A DNA stretch of 64,000 nt from Pullilachnospira sp963929535 (GTDB taxonomy: Bacteria > Bacillota > Clostridia > Lachnospirales > Lachnospiraceae). The stretch's first letter is position 1, and each line of letters begins with the position of its first letter. The position numbers were made by a program, and so were the translations under genes. This document shows, in pieces, positions 18,201 through 27,832 of this stretch. The stretch covers positions 1 through 64,000 of the forward strand of contig CAWVIZ010000008.1 in NCBI GenBank assembly GCA_963929535.1, in the 5' to 3' direction. The notes under the pieces were generated by a model that was not told the origin of the DNA, made no database searches, and saw only the letters and a program-made list of their open reading frames with translations.

Positions 18201-19508
18201 ATGAAATGGTTATTGCTGTATCTGGTTCTGGTAAACGCGGCCGGATGCTTCCTTTTCTGGCTGGACAAATTCAAAGCTGTCCGGCAGAAGTGGCGTATTC
18301 CGGAGTCCCGTCTGCTTCTGGTGGCTGTTCTGGGCGGAGGGATCGGCTGTCTTGCCGGCATGTTCCTTTTTCATCATAAAACCAGGCATAAGAAGTTTAC
18401 CATAGGAATTCCGGTGATCCTGGTGGCAGAAGCCGCTCTTCTGACACTTTTCCTCTTATGGCATTACAGTACGATTTCCTATCAGGAAGATCCTGTAAAG
18501 CTGGTCCGTCACGAGCTCTCAATTCTCCGGAACACCGACAGTTCCACCGTGGATCAGGAGCTTTCCTATGAGGATCTGTTTCCCAGCGAGGACACCGACA
18601 AAACCATCTCCAAAGAACTGCGGGAGGTTTTTTCCTCCTTTTTCGCCGATTTTCGCTACAAGATCCTGGATGTGAAAAAACAGGACGGCCAGGCTTTTGT
18701 GACGGTCCGGCTCACCACTCTGGATGGAGAGGATCTGGCCAGAGAATATTCCCGGGCCACTTTATCCAATCAGATCCAGAATTCCGCTACCCCCAGCGGC
18801 GTGGAATTTTCTCTGGAGGACTGCTATCTGCTGCTGTCTTCCGTACTGGAACACGGCTCCTTTGATACGGTCACTTCTGAATATACGATCGAGCTGAAGG
18901 AACATGACGGTATCTGGAGCATCGCCGCTCCGTCGGAACTTCAGGAGGCTCTTACGGGATATTTTGCCACCTATGTATCCGATCCCTACCTTTTGTCCCC
19001 TTCTGAGACAGTGGACGTCTATCTGGACACCCTGAAAGGGTTTGATATGGAGCAGCTCACCCGGTATTTCTCTCTTGACAGCCTGTTCTCCGGGGATGCC
19101 GACTACAAACGCGCCATCTCCCAGGCCCTGTCCCAGCAGCTCCTGAATTATCTGGATTATCAGATCAATGGAGAGGAGATCTCCCAGGACGGTGCCACAG
19201 CCACCGTCTCCCTGGAACTGACCAGCTGCGACTGCTATTCCATCATGGAGCAGTATCAGCAGCAGGTTCTGGCCTACACTCAAACCTCCCAGGCCCTTCA
19301 GGACGGTATCAGCGGACGTCTGACTAAAGCCAACGACATCCTGATATCCTGCATCACAGATAATACCGAATCCACCACCACAGCACTGGATGTCAGCCTG
19401 GAAAATGACGGTTCCAGCTGGAAACTGAATTCTGACGATACCCTTTCGGAAGCTCTTCTGGGAAATATCAGCGAGGCTATGAACGAGGTATCCCAGCATC
19501 TGTCCTGA
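18201..19508 (+). CDS. DUF1294 membrane protein with C-terminal extracytoplasmic domain
   Basis: A 435-residue protein. The first 85 residues are a DUF1294 domain with three membrane segments and the motif FWLDKFKA, followed by GGGIGCLAGMFLFHHKTRHKKF. DUF1294 proteins usually end there. Here an additional 340-residue soluble region follows, rich in Asp/Ser/Thr, with two related halves that resemble the DUF5105/NTF2-like lipoprotein domains of Firmicutes. The ATG at 18201 has GGAGG 9 nt upstream, so it is preferred to one ten codons upstream. It stands alone, divergent from the ABC operon and convergent with aspS. Function is unknown. Confidence 0.72.
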   Translation: MKWLLLYLVLVNAAGCFLFWLDKFKAVRQKWRIPESRLLLVAVLGGGIGCLAGMFLFHHKTRHKKFTIGIPVILVAEAALLTLFLLWHYSTISYQEDPVKLVRHELSILRNTDSSTVDQELSYEDLFPSEDTDKTISKELREVFSSFFADFRYKILDVKKQDGQAFVTVRLTTLDGEDLAREYSRATLSNQIQNSATPSGVEFSLEDCYLLLSSVLEHGSFDTVTSEYTIELKEHDGIWSIAAPSELQEALTGYFATYVSDPYLLSPSETVDVYLDTLKGFDMEQLTRYFSLDSLFSGDADYKRAISQALSQQLLNYLDYQINGEEISQDGATATVSLELTSCDCYSIMEQYQQQVLAYTQTSQALQDGISGRLTKANDILISCITDNTESTTTALDVSLENDGSSWKLNSDDTLSEALLGNISEAMNEVSQHLS

Positions 19509-19591
19509 ATCGCGCATCCCTCCGCAGTGCCGCCTCAAAATCCCGATGCGAAGGCGGCTGTCCGGTCCGCTGACTGGACACCACAAAAAAA

Positions 19592-19643
19592 GTTCATGGC
19601 GGGAAGCAGCAGATCCTGCGCTTCCCCGCCATGAACCTTTTTT
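19592..19643. terminator. Bidirectional terminator between DUF1294 gene and aspS
   Basis: A long stem (GTTCATGGCGGGAAGC with its complement, one bulge) is flanked by A7 on the left and T7 on the right, serving both converging transcripts. Confidence 0.88.
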
Positions 19644-19710
19644 AATCCGTTTATTTGTTTATTTCTCTTCCGTTTCCCGGACAGCCAGTCCCAGCTCCTC
19701 CAATTGCTTC

Positions 19711-21453
19711 TCATCCACAGTTCCCGGAGCTTCCGTCATCAGACAGGAGGCATCCCTTCACCTTGGGGAAGGCGATCACATCCCGGATGCTTTCCTGTTT
19801 GGCCATCAGCATCACCAGACGGTCAAGGCCGTAGGCCAGTCCTGCGTGGGGGGGCACCCCGTACTTGAAGGCAGTCAGCAGAAAACCGAACTGTTCCTGG
19901 GCCTGTTCCTTTGTAAAGCCCAGAACCTCGAACATCTTCTCCTGGATATCATTCTGATGGATACGGACGCTTCCGCCTCCGATCTCCGTGCCGTTGAGCA
20001 CGATATCATAAGCCTTTGCCCGCACCCGGCCCGGATCGCTGTCGATATACTGCAGATCCTCTTCCTTGGGCATGGTAAAGGGATGATGTTTGGCCTTAAA
20101 ACGGTTCTCCTCCTTGGACCACTCCAGCAGCGGGAAATCGGTGATCCACACAAACCGGTAGTCTGCCGGATCCAGAAGCTCCAGCTGACGCGCCAGCTCC
20201 AGACGCAGGGCTCCCAGCACATCCCAGACCACCTGGTTCTCATCGGCGGCAAACAGCAGCAGATCCCCGGCCTGTCCATCCATGGCTTTCACCAGCGCCT
20301 CCATCTCTTCCGGAGTCATGAATTTGGCAAAGGAAGACTTCATGCTGCCGTCCTCCTGGATGGCAATGTAAGCCAGCCCCTTGGCGCCGTAATCCTTGGC
20401 AAAGGACACCAGCTTGTCGATCTTCTTTCTCGGCATGGCTCCCTGCCCTTTGGCATTGATTCCCCGGACAGAGCCGCCGTTTTCCAAAGCCCCCTTAAAT
20501 ACGGCAAATTCACAGTTTCTCACCGTATCCGACACATCCACCAGCTCCATGCCGAACCGAAGATCCGGCTTGTCAGAGCCAAAACGGTCCATGGCCTCCT
20601 GCCAGCTCATCCGCTGGATGGGAAGCTTCACCTCCACATCCAGGACTTCTTTGAACAGATGGGCCAGAAGCCGCTCATTCACTTCCATCACATCGTCCTC
20701 ATCCACAAAGGACAGCTCCATATCGATCTGGGTGAACTCCGGCTGCCTGTCCGCCCTCAGATCCTCATCCCGATAGCAGCGGGCGATCTGGATATAGCGG
20801 TCGTATCCGGAGCACATCAGAAGCTGCTTGAAAAGCTGGGGCGACTGGGGCAGCGCGTAAAAATTTCCGGGATGCACCCGGCTGGGTACCAGATAGTCCC
20901 TGGCTCCCTCCGGGGTGCTTTTTACCAGCGTGGGGGTTTCGATCTCCAGAAATCCTTCCCCGGCCATGAACTGACGGGTCAGTGTGGCGATCCTGGAGCG
21001 CATCATCAGATTTCTCTGCAGATCCGGGCGGCGCAGATCCAGATAGCGGTATTTCAGCCGCACCTCCTCCCGGGTCTTGCTGTTTTCCTCCACCGGGAAC
21101 GGCGGTGTCTCCGACTCGGACAGGATCCGCAGGCTGCCGGCCCGAACCTCCATCTTTCCTGTGGCCAGATTGGGATTTTCCGCTCCGGAACGTTTCTCCA
21201 CCACACCGGTCACCGCAACGACAAATTCACTTCTCAGCTTCTCCGCCTTTCCGAATCCTTCCTGGTCAATGCTTCCGTTTTCAAAAATGATCTGCATGAT
21301 CCCGGATCTGTCCCTCAGATCCACAAAGATGATCCCGCCTTTGTTTCTGGCTTTCTGCACCCATCCCATCAGGGTAACTGTCTTTCCGATATCGGCTGTC
21401 GTCACTTCCGCGCAGCGGCAGGTTCTCTTCAGCCCTTTCATAGATTCTCCCAT
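19711..21453 (-). CDS. aspS: Aspartyl-tRNA synthetase (3' end frameshifted)
   Basis: A class II synthetase of the bacterial AspRS type. It has an N-terminal OB-fold (VTLMGWVQKARNKGGIIFVD), motif 2 region (IARCYRDEDLRADRQPEFTQ), a GAD insertion domain and motif 3 (GLAYGLDRLVML). As written it stops at 19711 after 580 residues with an unrelated tail. Removing one C from the CCC run at 19754-19756 (plus strand) restores the conserved CLMTEAP end and carries the frame to a TAA at 19659, giving 597 residues, the normal length. The catalytic core is unaffected. GGAAGGGAG precedes the ATG. It is the last gene of the operon, 17 nt after the repaired end of hisS. Confidence 0.93.
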   Translation of the reverse strand: MGESMKGLKRTCRCAEVTTADIGKTVTLMGWVQKARNKGGIIFVDLRDRSGIMQIIFENGSIDQEGFGKAEKLRSEFVVAVTGVVEKRSGAENPNLATGKMEVRAGSLRILSESETPPFPVEENSKTREEVRLKYRYLDLRRPDLQRNLMMRSRIATLTRQFMAGEGFLEIETPTLVKSTPEGARDYLVPSRVHPGNFYALPQSPQLFKQLLMCSGYDRYIQIARCYRDEDLRADRQPEFTQIDMELSFVDEDDVMEVNERLLAHLFKEVLDVEVKLPIQRMSWQEAMDRFGSDKPDLRFGMELVDVSDTVRNCEFAVFKGALENGGSVRGINAKGQGAMPRKKIDKLVSFAKDYGAKGLAYIAIQEDGSMKSSFAKFMTPEEMEALVKAMDGQAGDLLLFAADENQVVWDVLGALRLELARQLELLDPADYRFVWITDFPLLEWSKEENRFKAKHHPFTMPKEEDLQYIDSDPGRVRAKAYDIVLNGTEIGGGSVRIHQNDIQEKMFEVLGFTKEQAQEQFGFLLTAFKYGVPPHAGLAYGLDRLVMLMAKQESIRDVIAFPKVKGCLLSDDGSSGNCG

Positions 21454-21520
21454 GGCAATCTCCCTTCCTCTCAGATCTTATCTGCAAAAAATTCCAGGAT
21501 CTCCTGATATCCCTCGTTCT

Positions 21521-22726
21521 TTAACTGATCCTTCTGGAATTTTTATTTTTCTTCATCACGGCGATGGTCACCTGCGCGCCCTTCGCCCGCTCATCCGCCG
21601 CCATCTTCAGCACCTTCTGCATGCCTTGCGCCGGCATGTTCTTCTCGATCAACAGCGCCTTCTTCTCCCCTTTTCCCGGAACCTGGTATCCTCTCTCCAG
21701 CAGAAGCATGATGATCCGCTCAAATCCGATGGAGAAACCGCAGGCGCACACGTCATTTCCTGTGAATTTTCCGATCATTTCATCGTAGCGTCCGCCGCCT
21801 CCCACGCTTCCGCCGTACTCGTCCATGGATATCTCGAAGATCGGTCCTGTGTAATAGGACATCCCCCTTACAAGGGTGGGATCGAAAACGATCCGAAAGT
21901 CCGCGGATTTCACGGAATCCACACTGTCCATGATCAGCTCCAGGCCGTCCGCGTAAGCCCCGTCCAGATAACCCTCCAGCTTCTCCCTGCAGAAACGCAC
22001 GCCGGCGGTATCCCCGGTGATCTCTTCAAACAGTTTCAGATACCTGTCGATGGAATCTGCCGGAAATCCTTCTTTTTCCAGCTCCTGCCGCACGCCGTCC
22101 ATGCCGATCTTGTCCATCTTGTCCAGAATGATAAATACGGTGTCATACGTCTCCGGGGCAAACCCGCTGTAGGCAGCCATGGCCTTCAGGATCCTTCTGT
22201 CATTGATCCGGATGGTAAAATTCTTAAAATCCAGTTTTCCCAGCAGGGTGGTGGTGGCTGTGATCAGCTCAATCTCCGCCAGATTGGAGGGTTCTCCCAG
22301 GATATCGATATCGCACTGCATAAACTGGCGGTAACGTCCTCTCTGGGGGCGGTCAGCCCTCCATACATTTCCCATCTGCAGCGCTTTGAAGGGACTGGGC
22401 AGCTCGTTGGCGTGATTGGCGTAATATCTGGACAGAGGCACCGTCAGATCATAGCGCAGTCCTCCGTCCACCAGATCGGCTTCACTTTCGGCGCTTTCCA
22501 GCTTCAGCTTCTCCCCTCTTTTCAGGATCTTGAAGATCAGCTTTTCATTTTCCCCGCCCTGTTTGCTGGAGAGATTCTCTATATGCTCCACGCAGGGAGT
22601 CTCAATGGAGGAAAATCCGAAGGTTCCGTACGTCTCCTTGATCAGACGGATCACGTAATCCCGGATCTCCATCTCTCCCGGCAGAATATCCTTCATCCCG
22701 GTTACTGGTTTTTTCTTCAATGCCAT
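21521..22726 (-). CDS. hisS: Histidyl-tRNA synthetase (3' end frameshifted)
   Basis: A class II synthetase. Visible are the start KPVTGMKDILPGE, motif 2 (VWRADRPQRGRYRQFMQCD), the histidine-binding LVRGMSYYTGPIFE and motif 3 (GFSIGFERIIMLL), followed by the anticodon-binding domain. As written the chain ends after 401 residues in an unrelated NSRRIS. Adding one T to the T5 run at 21540-21544 (plus strand) extends the anticodon-binding domain to a TGA at 21471, giving 418 residues, normal for HisRS, and leaves 17 nt before aspS. An A/T-rich GGAG-type site precedes the ATG. Confidence 0.93.
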   Translation of the reverse strand: MALKKKPVTGMKDILPGEMEIRDYVIRLIKETYGTFGFSSIETPCVEHIENLSSKQGGENEKLIFKILKRGEKLKLESAESEADLVDGGLRYDLTVPLSRYYANHANELPSPFKALQMGNVWRADRPQRGRYRQFMQCDIDILGEPSNLAEIELITATTTLLGKLDFKNFTIRINDRRILKAMAAYSGFAPETYDTVFIILDKMDKIGMDGVRQELEKEGFPADSIDRYLKLFEEITGDTAGVRFCREKLEGYLDGAYADGLELIMDSVDSVKSADFRIVFDPTLVRGMSYYTGPIFEISMDEYGGSVGGGGRYDEMIGKFTGNDVCACGFSIGFERIIMLLLERGYQVPGKGEKKALLIEKNMPAQGMQKVLKMAADERAKGAQVTIAVMKKNKNSRRIS

Positions 22727-22751
22727 ACTGTTTATCTCCTTTTTTACTCCT

Positions 22752-23342
22752 TCAGATTCTCACCGACGGCAAAATGATCTCCTTCTGGCTGTCCTCATGG
22801 ATCACTCTCTGAAACGCCAGAAATACTTTCACATCAAAATTCTTGATATCCTCGATCATCAGCTCCATGGCCGTCTCCCGGTCAAAAGCCCTCCGGTAGG
22901 GACGGTCCGACAAAAGCGCCGCATACACATCACACACCCGGATGATCCTGGCGCCCAGGGGAATCCTCTCCCCGGAAAGATTCTCCGGATAACCGCTGCC
23001 GTCCATATTCTCGTGATGGTACAGCACCATCTTCTGGATCTCCTCAGGATATCCCTCCTTTTTCAGGATCTCATATCCCGCCGCGGCGTGGAGCCGCACA
23101 TAGTGAATCTCCTCCACCACCAGATGCTCCCGGCTCTCATCGATCTCCCCCGAGATCAGCTCCTTTCCGATATCGTGCAGCATCCCGGCCACTGCCACCT
23201 GATGGCAGAAATCCTCTGAAAGCTTCAGTTCCTTCGCCACGCTCCAGGCCAGGTTGCTCACCTGCATTCCATGAATCAGCTGTTCCTTCAGAGAATACTG
23301 CAGATAATGTCTCCGCGTAATATCCTTTTCCACTGCGGCCAA
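22752..23342 (-). CDS. HD-GYP domain phosphohydrolase
   Basis: A 196-residue cytoplasmic protein consisting of one HD-GYP domain: MLHDIGKE (HD pair) near residue 54, HHENMDGSGYP near 110 and RIIRVCDVYAALLSDRPYR near 132. HD-GYP proteins typically hydrolyse cyclic di-GMP, but no sensor domain is present and activity on another nucleotide cannot be excluded. The start is a TTG with AAGGAG 9 nt upstream; no ATG lies in the N-terminal region before the conserved part. It lies between hemZ and hisS, 25 nt upstream of hisS, in the long apt-to-aspS operon. Confidence 0.82.
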   Translation of the reverse strand: MAAVEKDITRRHYLQYSLKEQLIHGMQVSNLAWSVAKELKLSEDFCHQVAVAGMLHDIGKELISGEIDESREHLVVEEIHYVRLHAAAGYEILKKEGYPEEIQKMVLYHHENMDGSGYPENLSGERIPLGARIIRVCDVYAALLSDRPYRRAFDRETAMELMIEDIKNFDVKVFLAFQRVIHEDSQKEIILPSVRI

Positions 23343-23385
23343 TACCGTTCACTCCTTATTCTTCTTTCGTTGCTCCGCCGGCGTT

Positions 23386-24897
23386 TTACAGATACGCCTG
23401 GATTCCGGCCCGTTTTCTTTCCAGCATTTCATCCAGCCGCTGAATGTACTGGTCCACCGCCTTCACGTTCTCCACCCGCTCGATCCTGTTTCCGTGATCG
23501 AAAACGAATTTCGTGGAAGCTCCGGCTCCTGCCGCCAGAATCGTCTGTTTTTCTTCCATAATCAGTATATTGTAAATTCCCGCTTTGTCAACCTGAGCAT
23601 AGCCCACATTTTCAAAATTTCCGGCAATATTCTTCTGCCGGTACAGATAATAGGGACCCATTCCCATCCGCCGGGCACACTCCTGGGTCATATCCATGAT
23701 CTCCTTGCTGTTTTCAAAGGATATTTCCTGGTAAGCGTCCTTGAACAGATTCAGCCTGGTAGCCCGCTTCAGAGCCAGGGAATGCACGGTCAGGCTGTCC
23801 GGATGGAGGGCTTCCACTTTCCGGAGGGTGTGGGCCACCTCTTCTTTTCCTTCTCCGGGAAGCCCTACGATCAGGTCCATATTGATATTGTCAAAACCCA
23901 TATCGCGGCAGAGACGGAAAATCGCCTCCACATCCTCCACCGTGTGCTTTCTTCCGATAAGGTCCAGCGTCTTCTGGTTCATGGTCTGAGGATTTACGGA
24001 AATCCTGGTAACCGGATATCTGCCAAGAACCTCCAGCTTCCCGGCGGTGATGGTATCCGGTCTTCCCGCTTCCACCGTATACTCCCGTACCTGGGACAGA
24101 TCAAAGGTATTCCCTATATGCGCCAGCAGCCGGTCCATCTGTTCAGGCGTCAGGGTTGTGGGCGTTCCTCCCCCCAGATAAACGGTGTGCAGCGGCCTGT
24201 CTTTCATCTGTCCCTGGATAAATGTCAGTTCCCGGCAGAGGGCATCCAGATACTCATCCACCCGTTTTTTCCAACGGTCCAGAGGATGAGAGCCAAAGGA
24301 ACAGTACAGACAGATGGAGGGACAGAAAGGGATCCCCACATACAGGCTCCATCCCTTCTCATAGGGAAATTCCGCCAGAACCGCCTTCTCCCGGTTGGCA
24401 ATGGCCACGGAAAGCGCCGCCTTTTCCGTACTGACTTCGTAGGTCTTTCGCATATAAGCGGCAATATCCGAATTCTTCCAGCCTTCCTCCAGAAGCTTCA
24501 TGGGAATCTTCGTGGGACGGATCCCCGTCAGATTCCCCCAGGGCAGCGTGATCCCCGTCAGCTCTTTCAGCGCCGTATAAACAAGTCTCTTCAGCACATT
24601 TTTCGTCTCTCTTCTGTCCCGTTCATAATCCACAGACGCTTTCCGTTCCAGAACCGTTCCGTCCTCTCTGCGGATATGCAGACGAATCTCCTGGCTGTCA
24701 TAGTCAACCAGGAGTAAAAGCTCATATTCCCCGGCAGGTTCCTCACCCTCATAGTACATCTGCACGTCACTGTGGGGATAGAAGGCCCGTACCAGGGAAT
24801 ACACATCATATTCAAAATCTTTTCTGTTAAATCGGATTCCTATCTTAAGCAAAGGGATTATACCTCTTTTCGTATGCGATTGTGGTTTCCTCCCCAT
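23386..24897 (-). CDS. hemZ: Coproporphyrinogen III dehydrogenase-like radical SAM protein HemZ
   Basis: A radical SAM enzyme of the HemN/HemZ family, about 490-503 residues. The cluster motif is CPSICLYC (three Cys of CX3CX2C), followed by YLGGGTPTTL and VNPQTMNQKTL. The N-terminal 160 residues form the HemZ-specific domain. The longest frame begins with an ATG at 24897 and overlaps the upstream gene by 53 nt. A TTG at 24852 with AGAGGT upstream and an 8-nt overlap fits the operon better. HemZ members are annotated as oxygen-independent coproporphyrinogen oxidases, but many anaerobes with the gene lack a full haem pathway, so the reaction is uncertain. Confidence 0.88.
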   Translation of the reverse strand: MGRKPQSHTKRGIIPLLKIGIRFNRKDFEYDVYSLVRAFYPHSDVQMYYEGEEPAGEYELLLLVDYDSQEIRLHIRREDGTVLERKASVDYERDRRETKNVLKRLVYTALKELTGITLPWGNLTGIRPTKIPMKLLEEGWKNSDIAAYMRKTYEVSTEKAALSVAIANREKAVLAEFPYEKGWSLYVGIPFCPSICLYCSFGSHPLDRWKKRVDEYLDALCRELTFIQGQMKDRPLHTVYLGGGTPTTLTPEQMDRLLAHIGNTFDLSQVREYTVEAGRPDTITAGKLEVLGRYPVTRISVNPQTMNQKTLDLIGRKHTVEDVEAIFRLCRDMGFDNINMDLIVGLPGEGKEEVAHTLRKVEALHPDSLTVHSLALKRATRLNLFKDAYQEISFENSKEIMDMTQECARRMGMGPYYLYRQKNIAGNFENVGYAQVDKAGIYNILIMEEKQTILAAGAGASTKFVFDHGNRIERVENVKAVDQYIQRLDEMLERKRAGIQAYL

Positions 24898-25474
24898 GAC
24901 CCGGACATACCCTGGTCTCAGGAGGAAGCTCTGTCAGCAGCCGGTCAAGGCTCTTCTTCATGGCCGCGCCGCTGGAGGTGGGGAAATCCGTTCTTCCCAC
25001 AGATCCTGCAAACAGGGTGTCTCCTGAAAACAGCAGCTCCTCCTGGGGAAGGTAGTAGCAGCAGCTCCCTTCCGTATGTCCCGGCGTGTGCAGCACCCGG
25101 ATTTCAAATCCTGCCAGGGACAGCTGGCTTCCCTCCTGCACCCACTGGTCTGCCGTAAGAGTACATGCCCTGGCCCAGGATCCCGACAGATTGTACAGAG
25201 GATTTTCCAGAACTCCTTTTTCCTGCTCCAGAGCGTATATGGGGATCCCGTATTCTTTCCCGATCTCCCCTGCCGCCATCATATGGTCAAAATGGCCGTG
25301 GGTCAGGAGAACAGCCGCCGGACATGCCTCCATCCGGCCGATCTTCTCCCGGATCCTGTCAGCCTCATCCGCCGGATCAACGATCAGCAGCGCTCCCGTC
25401 TCTTTATGTTTCAGCAGATAGGTGTTGGTGGACACCATTCCCAGCACCATCTGTTCCAATACTGCATATTTCAT
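24845..25474 (-). CDS. Metallo-beta-lactamase-fold hydrolase (GloB-like)
   Basis: A 209-residue hydrolase with the full binuclear metal site: THGHFDH, His in HTPGHTEG, Asp in FSGDTLF and His near the C-terminus in CPGHGEETT. Short glyoxalase II-like proteins of this kind hydrolyse thioesters such as S-lactoylglutathione; the substrate here is not shown. The ATG at 25474 lies 9 nt after GGGAG; a TTG two codons upstream is the alternative. It is in the apt-relA operon, 14 nt downstream of relA, overlapping the start of hemZ. Confidence 0.85.
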   Translation of the reverse strand: MKYAVLEQMVLGMVSTNTYLLKHKETGALLIVDPADEADRIREKIGRMEACPAAVLLTHGHFDHMMAAGEIGKEYGIPIYALEQEKGVLENPLYNLSGSWARACTLTADQWVQEGSQLSLAGFEIRVLHTPGHTEGSCCYYLPQEELLFSGDTLFAGSVGRTDFPTSSGAAMKKSLDRLLTELPPETRVCPGHGEETTIAYEKRYNPFA

Positions 25475-25488
25475 ATCCAAAATCTCCC

Positions 25489-27792
25489 TCAGCCTGTGGT
25501 TCTCTCAATATCCAGCACACTCTCCACCTGCCGCAGCTTTTCGATCAGAGCGCTCAGCTCCTCCTTGCTGTGCACATCAAAAGAAAGAGCGATCGTGGCC
25601 GTTCCCTGCCGGCTGGTCCTGCTGTTGATGGAAGCCAGGTCGATCTTCCGCTCTGTAAAGATGCGGGAAATATCCACCAGGAGTCCCATCCGGTTGTTGG
25701 CGTACACATTGATCTCCGCCGTATACAGGCCGCTGGTCACCTCACCGCCCTGCCACTCCGCATCGATCAGCCGCACCCGGTCAGATTCACTGAGATTCAG
25801 CACATTGATACAGTCCGTCCTGTGAATGGTCACTCCTCTTCCCCTGGTAACGAATCCCACGATCTCGTCCCCGGGAATAGGACTGCAGCACTTGGCAAAC
25901 CGGACTGCCACATCGTCGATACCCCGCACCACGATGCCGCCCTTCTCCTTGGTGATGGGAAGCTTCTCCTTGGCGTCCGCCACTGCCTCCAGCACCTTCT
26001 CATCGGTGATCTCCTTCTTGTGTTCCTTCTCATAGGCGTCCACCAGCTTGTTGAGGATCTGCCCCTCCTTCAGGCCTCCGTGACCCAGAGCCGCCAGCAC
26101 GCTGTCCCAGTCCCGGAAGCCGTACTTCTTCAGCACTGCCTCCATATATTTGGGCTTGGTCAGTTCCCCCAGCACCTTCCCTTTCAGCTTGGCGTAGCTG
26201 GTGAGCATCTCCTTGCCCTTCAGGATATTGTCCTCTTTCAGCTCCTGCTTAAACCACTGATTGATCTTGTTCTTGGCCTGGGTGCTTTTTACGATCTTCA
26301 GCCAGTCCCTGCTGGGGCCTTTGGAGTTCTGAGAGGTCAGGATCTCCACCCGGTCTCCGTTCTGTATCTGATACTCAATGGGCACCAGCTTCCCGTTGAC
26401 TCTGGCTCCCACCATCTTATTTCCCACCGCGCTGTGTACGCTGTAGGCAAAATCCACGGTGGTGGATCCCTGGGGCAGTGTCTTCACGTCTCCTGCCGGG
26501 CTGAAGCAGTACACATTCTCATTGAACAGATCCAGATCACTTTTCAGCAGGCTTAAAAATTCTCTGTTGTCAGACATATCCTTCTGCCATTCCAGGATCT
26601 GGCGCAGCCAGCTTAACTTCTCCTCCTCCTGCTTGGCCAAAGGCTTTTTCCCATCGGAGGCTTCCTTATATTTCCAGTGAGCCGCAATACCGTATTCCGC
26701 TGTCCTGTGCATCTCAAAGGTCCTGATCTGGATCTCAAAGGGCTGGCCGTTGGGGCCGATCAGGGTAGTATGCAGGGACTGGTACATGTTGGGCTTGGGC
26801 ATGGCGATATAATCCTTGAACCTGCCCGGAATAGGGGTATACATCTCATGGATCACTCCCAAGGCCGCATAACAGTCCTTCACCGTGTCCACGATGATCC
26901 GCACTGCAAACAGATCGTAAATCTGGTCCAGAGTTTTATCCTGGTTCACCATTTTTTTGTAAATACTGAAAAAATGCTTTACCCGTCCGTTCACCGTAGC
27001 CGCGATTCCCGCGTCCTCCATATGCTTCTGCACCTGATCCACGATTCCCTGGACAAATTTTTCCCGCTCACTTTTCTTCAGATTAATCTTTTCCACCAGA
27101 TCATAATACACATCCGGCTTCAGATATTTCAGGGACAGATCATCCAGCTCGATCTTCACCTTGGAGATACCGAGCCTCTGGGCAATCGGAGCATAGATAT
27201 CCATGGTTTCCCTGGCGATCTCCTTCTGCTTGCTCTCCTTCATATACTGAAGTGTCCGCATATTATGCAGGCGGTCCGCCAGCTTGATCAGAATCACCCG
27301 GATGTCCTTTGCCATGGCCAGGAACATCTTTCTCAGGTTTTCCGCCTGAACCTCCACCTTGTCCGCAGAATAGTTCAGCTGTCCCAGCTTGGTAACTCCA
27401 TCCACCAGAAGCGCCACCTCATCGCCGAATTCGGCAGCCAGCTCTTCCTGGGTCATCACCGTATCCTCCACCACATCGTGGAGCAGACCTGCTACGATCG
27501 TCTCCTTATCCAGCTCCAGATCCGCCAGAACAATAGCCACACACAGCGGATGGATGATATACGGCTCTCCCGACTTTCTCACCTGACCGCTGTGGGCCTT
27601 GGCCGCCACCTGGTAGGCCTTCTCCACCATGGAAATATCCGTGGAGGGATGATACTTCCTGATACTGCGGATCAGCTCGTCATAAAGCTGCTCCGGGCTG
27701 GTAAAGTCCTTCATGCGCTTGACGCTGGCTTCCACAGCCTGGATCTCCTGTGTACGCTCGTTCATCGCGTTTACTTTTTTTCCTTCTTCCAT
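25489..27792 (-). CDS. relA: Bifunctional (p)ppGpp synthetase/hydrolase RelA/SpoT
   Basis: A 767-residue Rel enzyme that makes and degrades the stringent-response alarmone. Domains in order: HD hydrolase (GLLHDVVEDT near residue 102, and RLHNMRTL), synthetase (GRFKDYIAMPKPNMYQSLH near 340), TGS (near 410), helical and zinc-finger-type region (CCSPIPGDEI near 630) and a C-terminal ACT domain (near 690-760). The hydrolase motifs are complete, so it should have both activities. It lies 40 nt downstream of apt, an arrangement conserved in Firmicutes, and it leads into hemZ, hisS and aspS. Confidence 0.95.
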   Translation of the reverse strand: MEEGKKVNAMNERTQEIQAVEASVKRMKDFTSPEQLYDELIRSIRKYHPSTDISMVEKAYQVAAKAHSGQVRKSGEPYIIHPLCVAIVLADLELDKETIVAGLLHDVVEDTVMTQEELAAEFGDEVALLVDGVTKLGQLNYSADKVEVQAENLRKMFLAMAKDIRVILIKLADRLHNMRTLQYMKESKQKEIARETMDIYAPIAQRLGISKVKIELDDLSLKYLKPDVYYDLVEKINLKKSEREKFVQGIVDQVQKHMEDAGIAATVNGRVKHFFSIYKKMVNQDKTLDQIYDLFAVRIIVDTVKDCYAALGVIHEMYTPIPGRFKDYIAMPKPNMYQSLHTTLIGPNGQPFEIQIRTFEMHRTAEYGIAAHWKYKEASDGKKPLAKQEEEKLSWLRQILEWQKDMSDNREFLSLLKSDLDLFNENVYCFSPAGDVKTLPQGSTTVDFAYSVHSAVGNKMVGARVNGKLVPIEYQIQNGDRVEILTSQNSKGPSRDWLKIVKSTQAKNKINQWFKQELKEDNILKGKEMLTSYAKLKGKVLGELTKPKYMEAVLKKYGFRDWDSVLAALGHGGLKEGQILNKLVDAYEKEHKKEITDEKVLEAVADAKEKLPITKEKGGIVVRGIDDVAVRFAKCCSPIPGDEIVGFVTRGRGVTIHRTDCINVLNLSESDRVRLIDAEWQGGEVTSGLYTAEINVYANNRMGLLVDISRIFTERKIDLASINSRTSRQGTATIALSFDVHSKEELSALIEKLRQVESVLDIERTTG

Positions 27793-27832
27793 TCAATCCC
27801 GCCTTACCTTTTCCGAATTACCGTTTCCTATC

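Noticed and set aside
19546..21507. Long plus-strand open frame of about 650 codons over aspS
   Set aside because: It is antisense to a clear synthetase gene, has no family features and follows its codon pattern.
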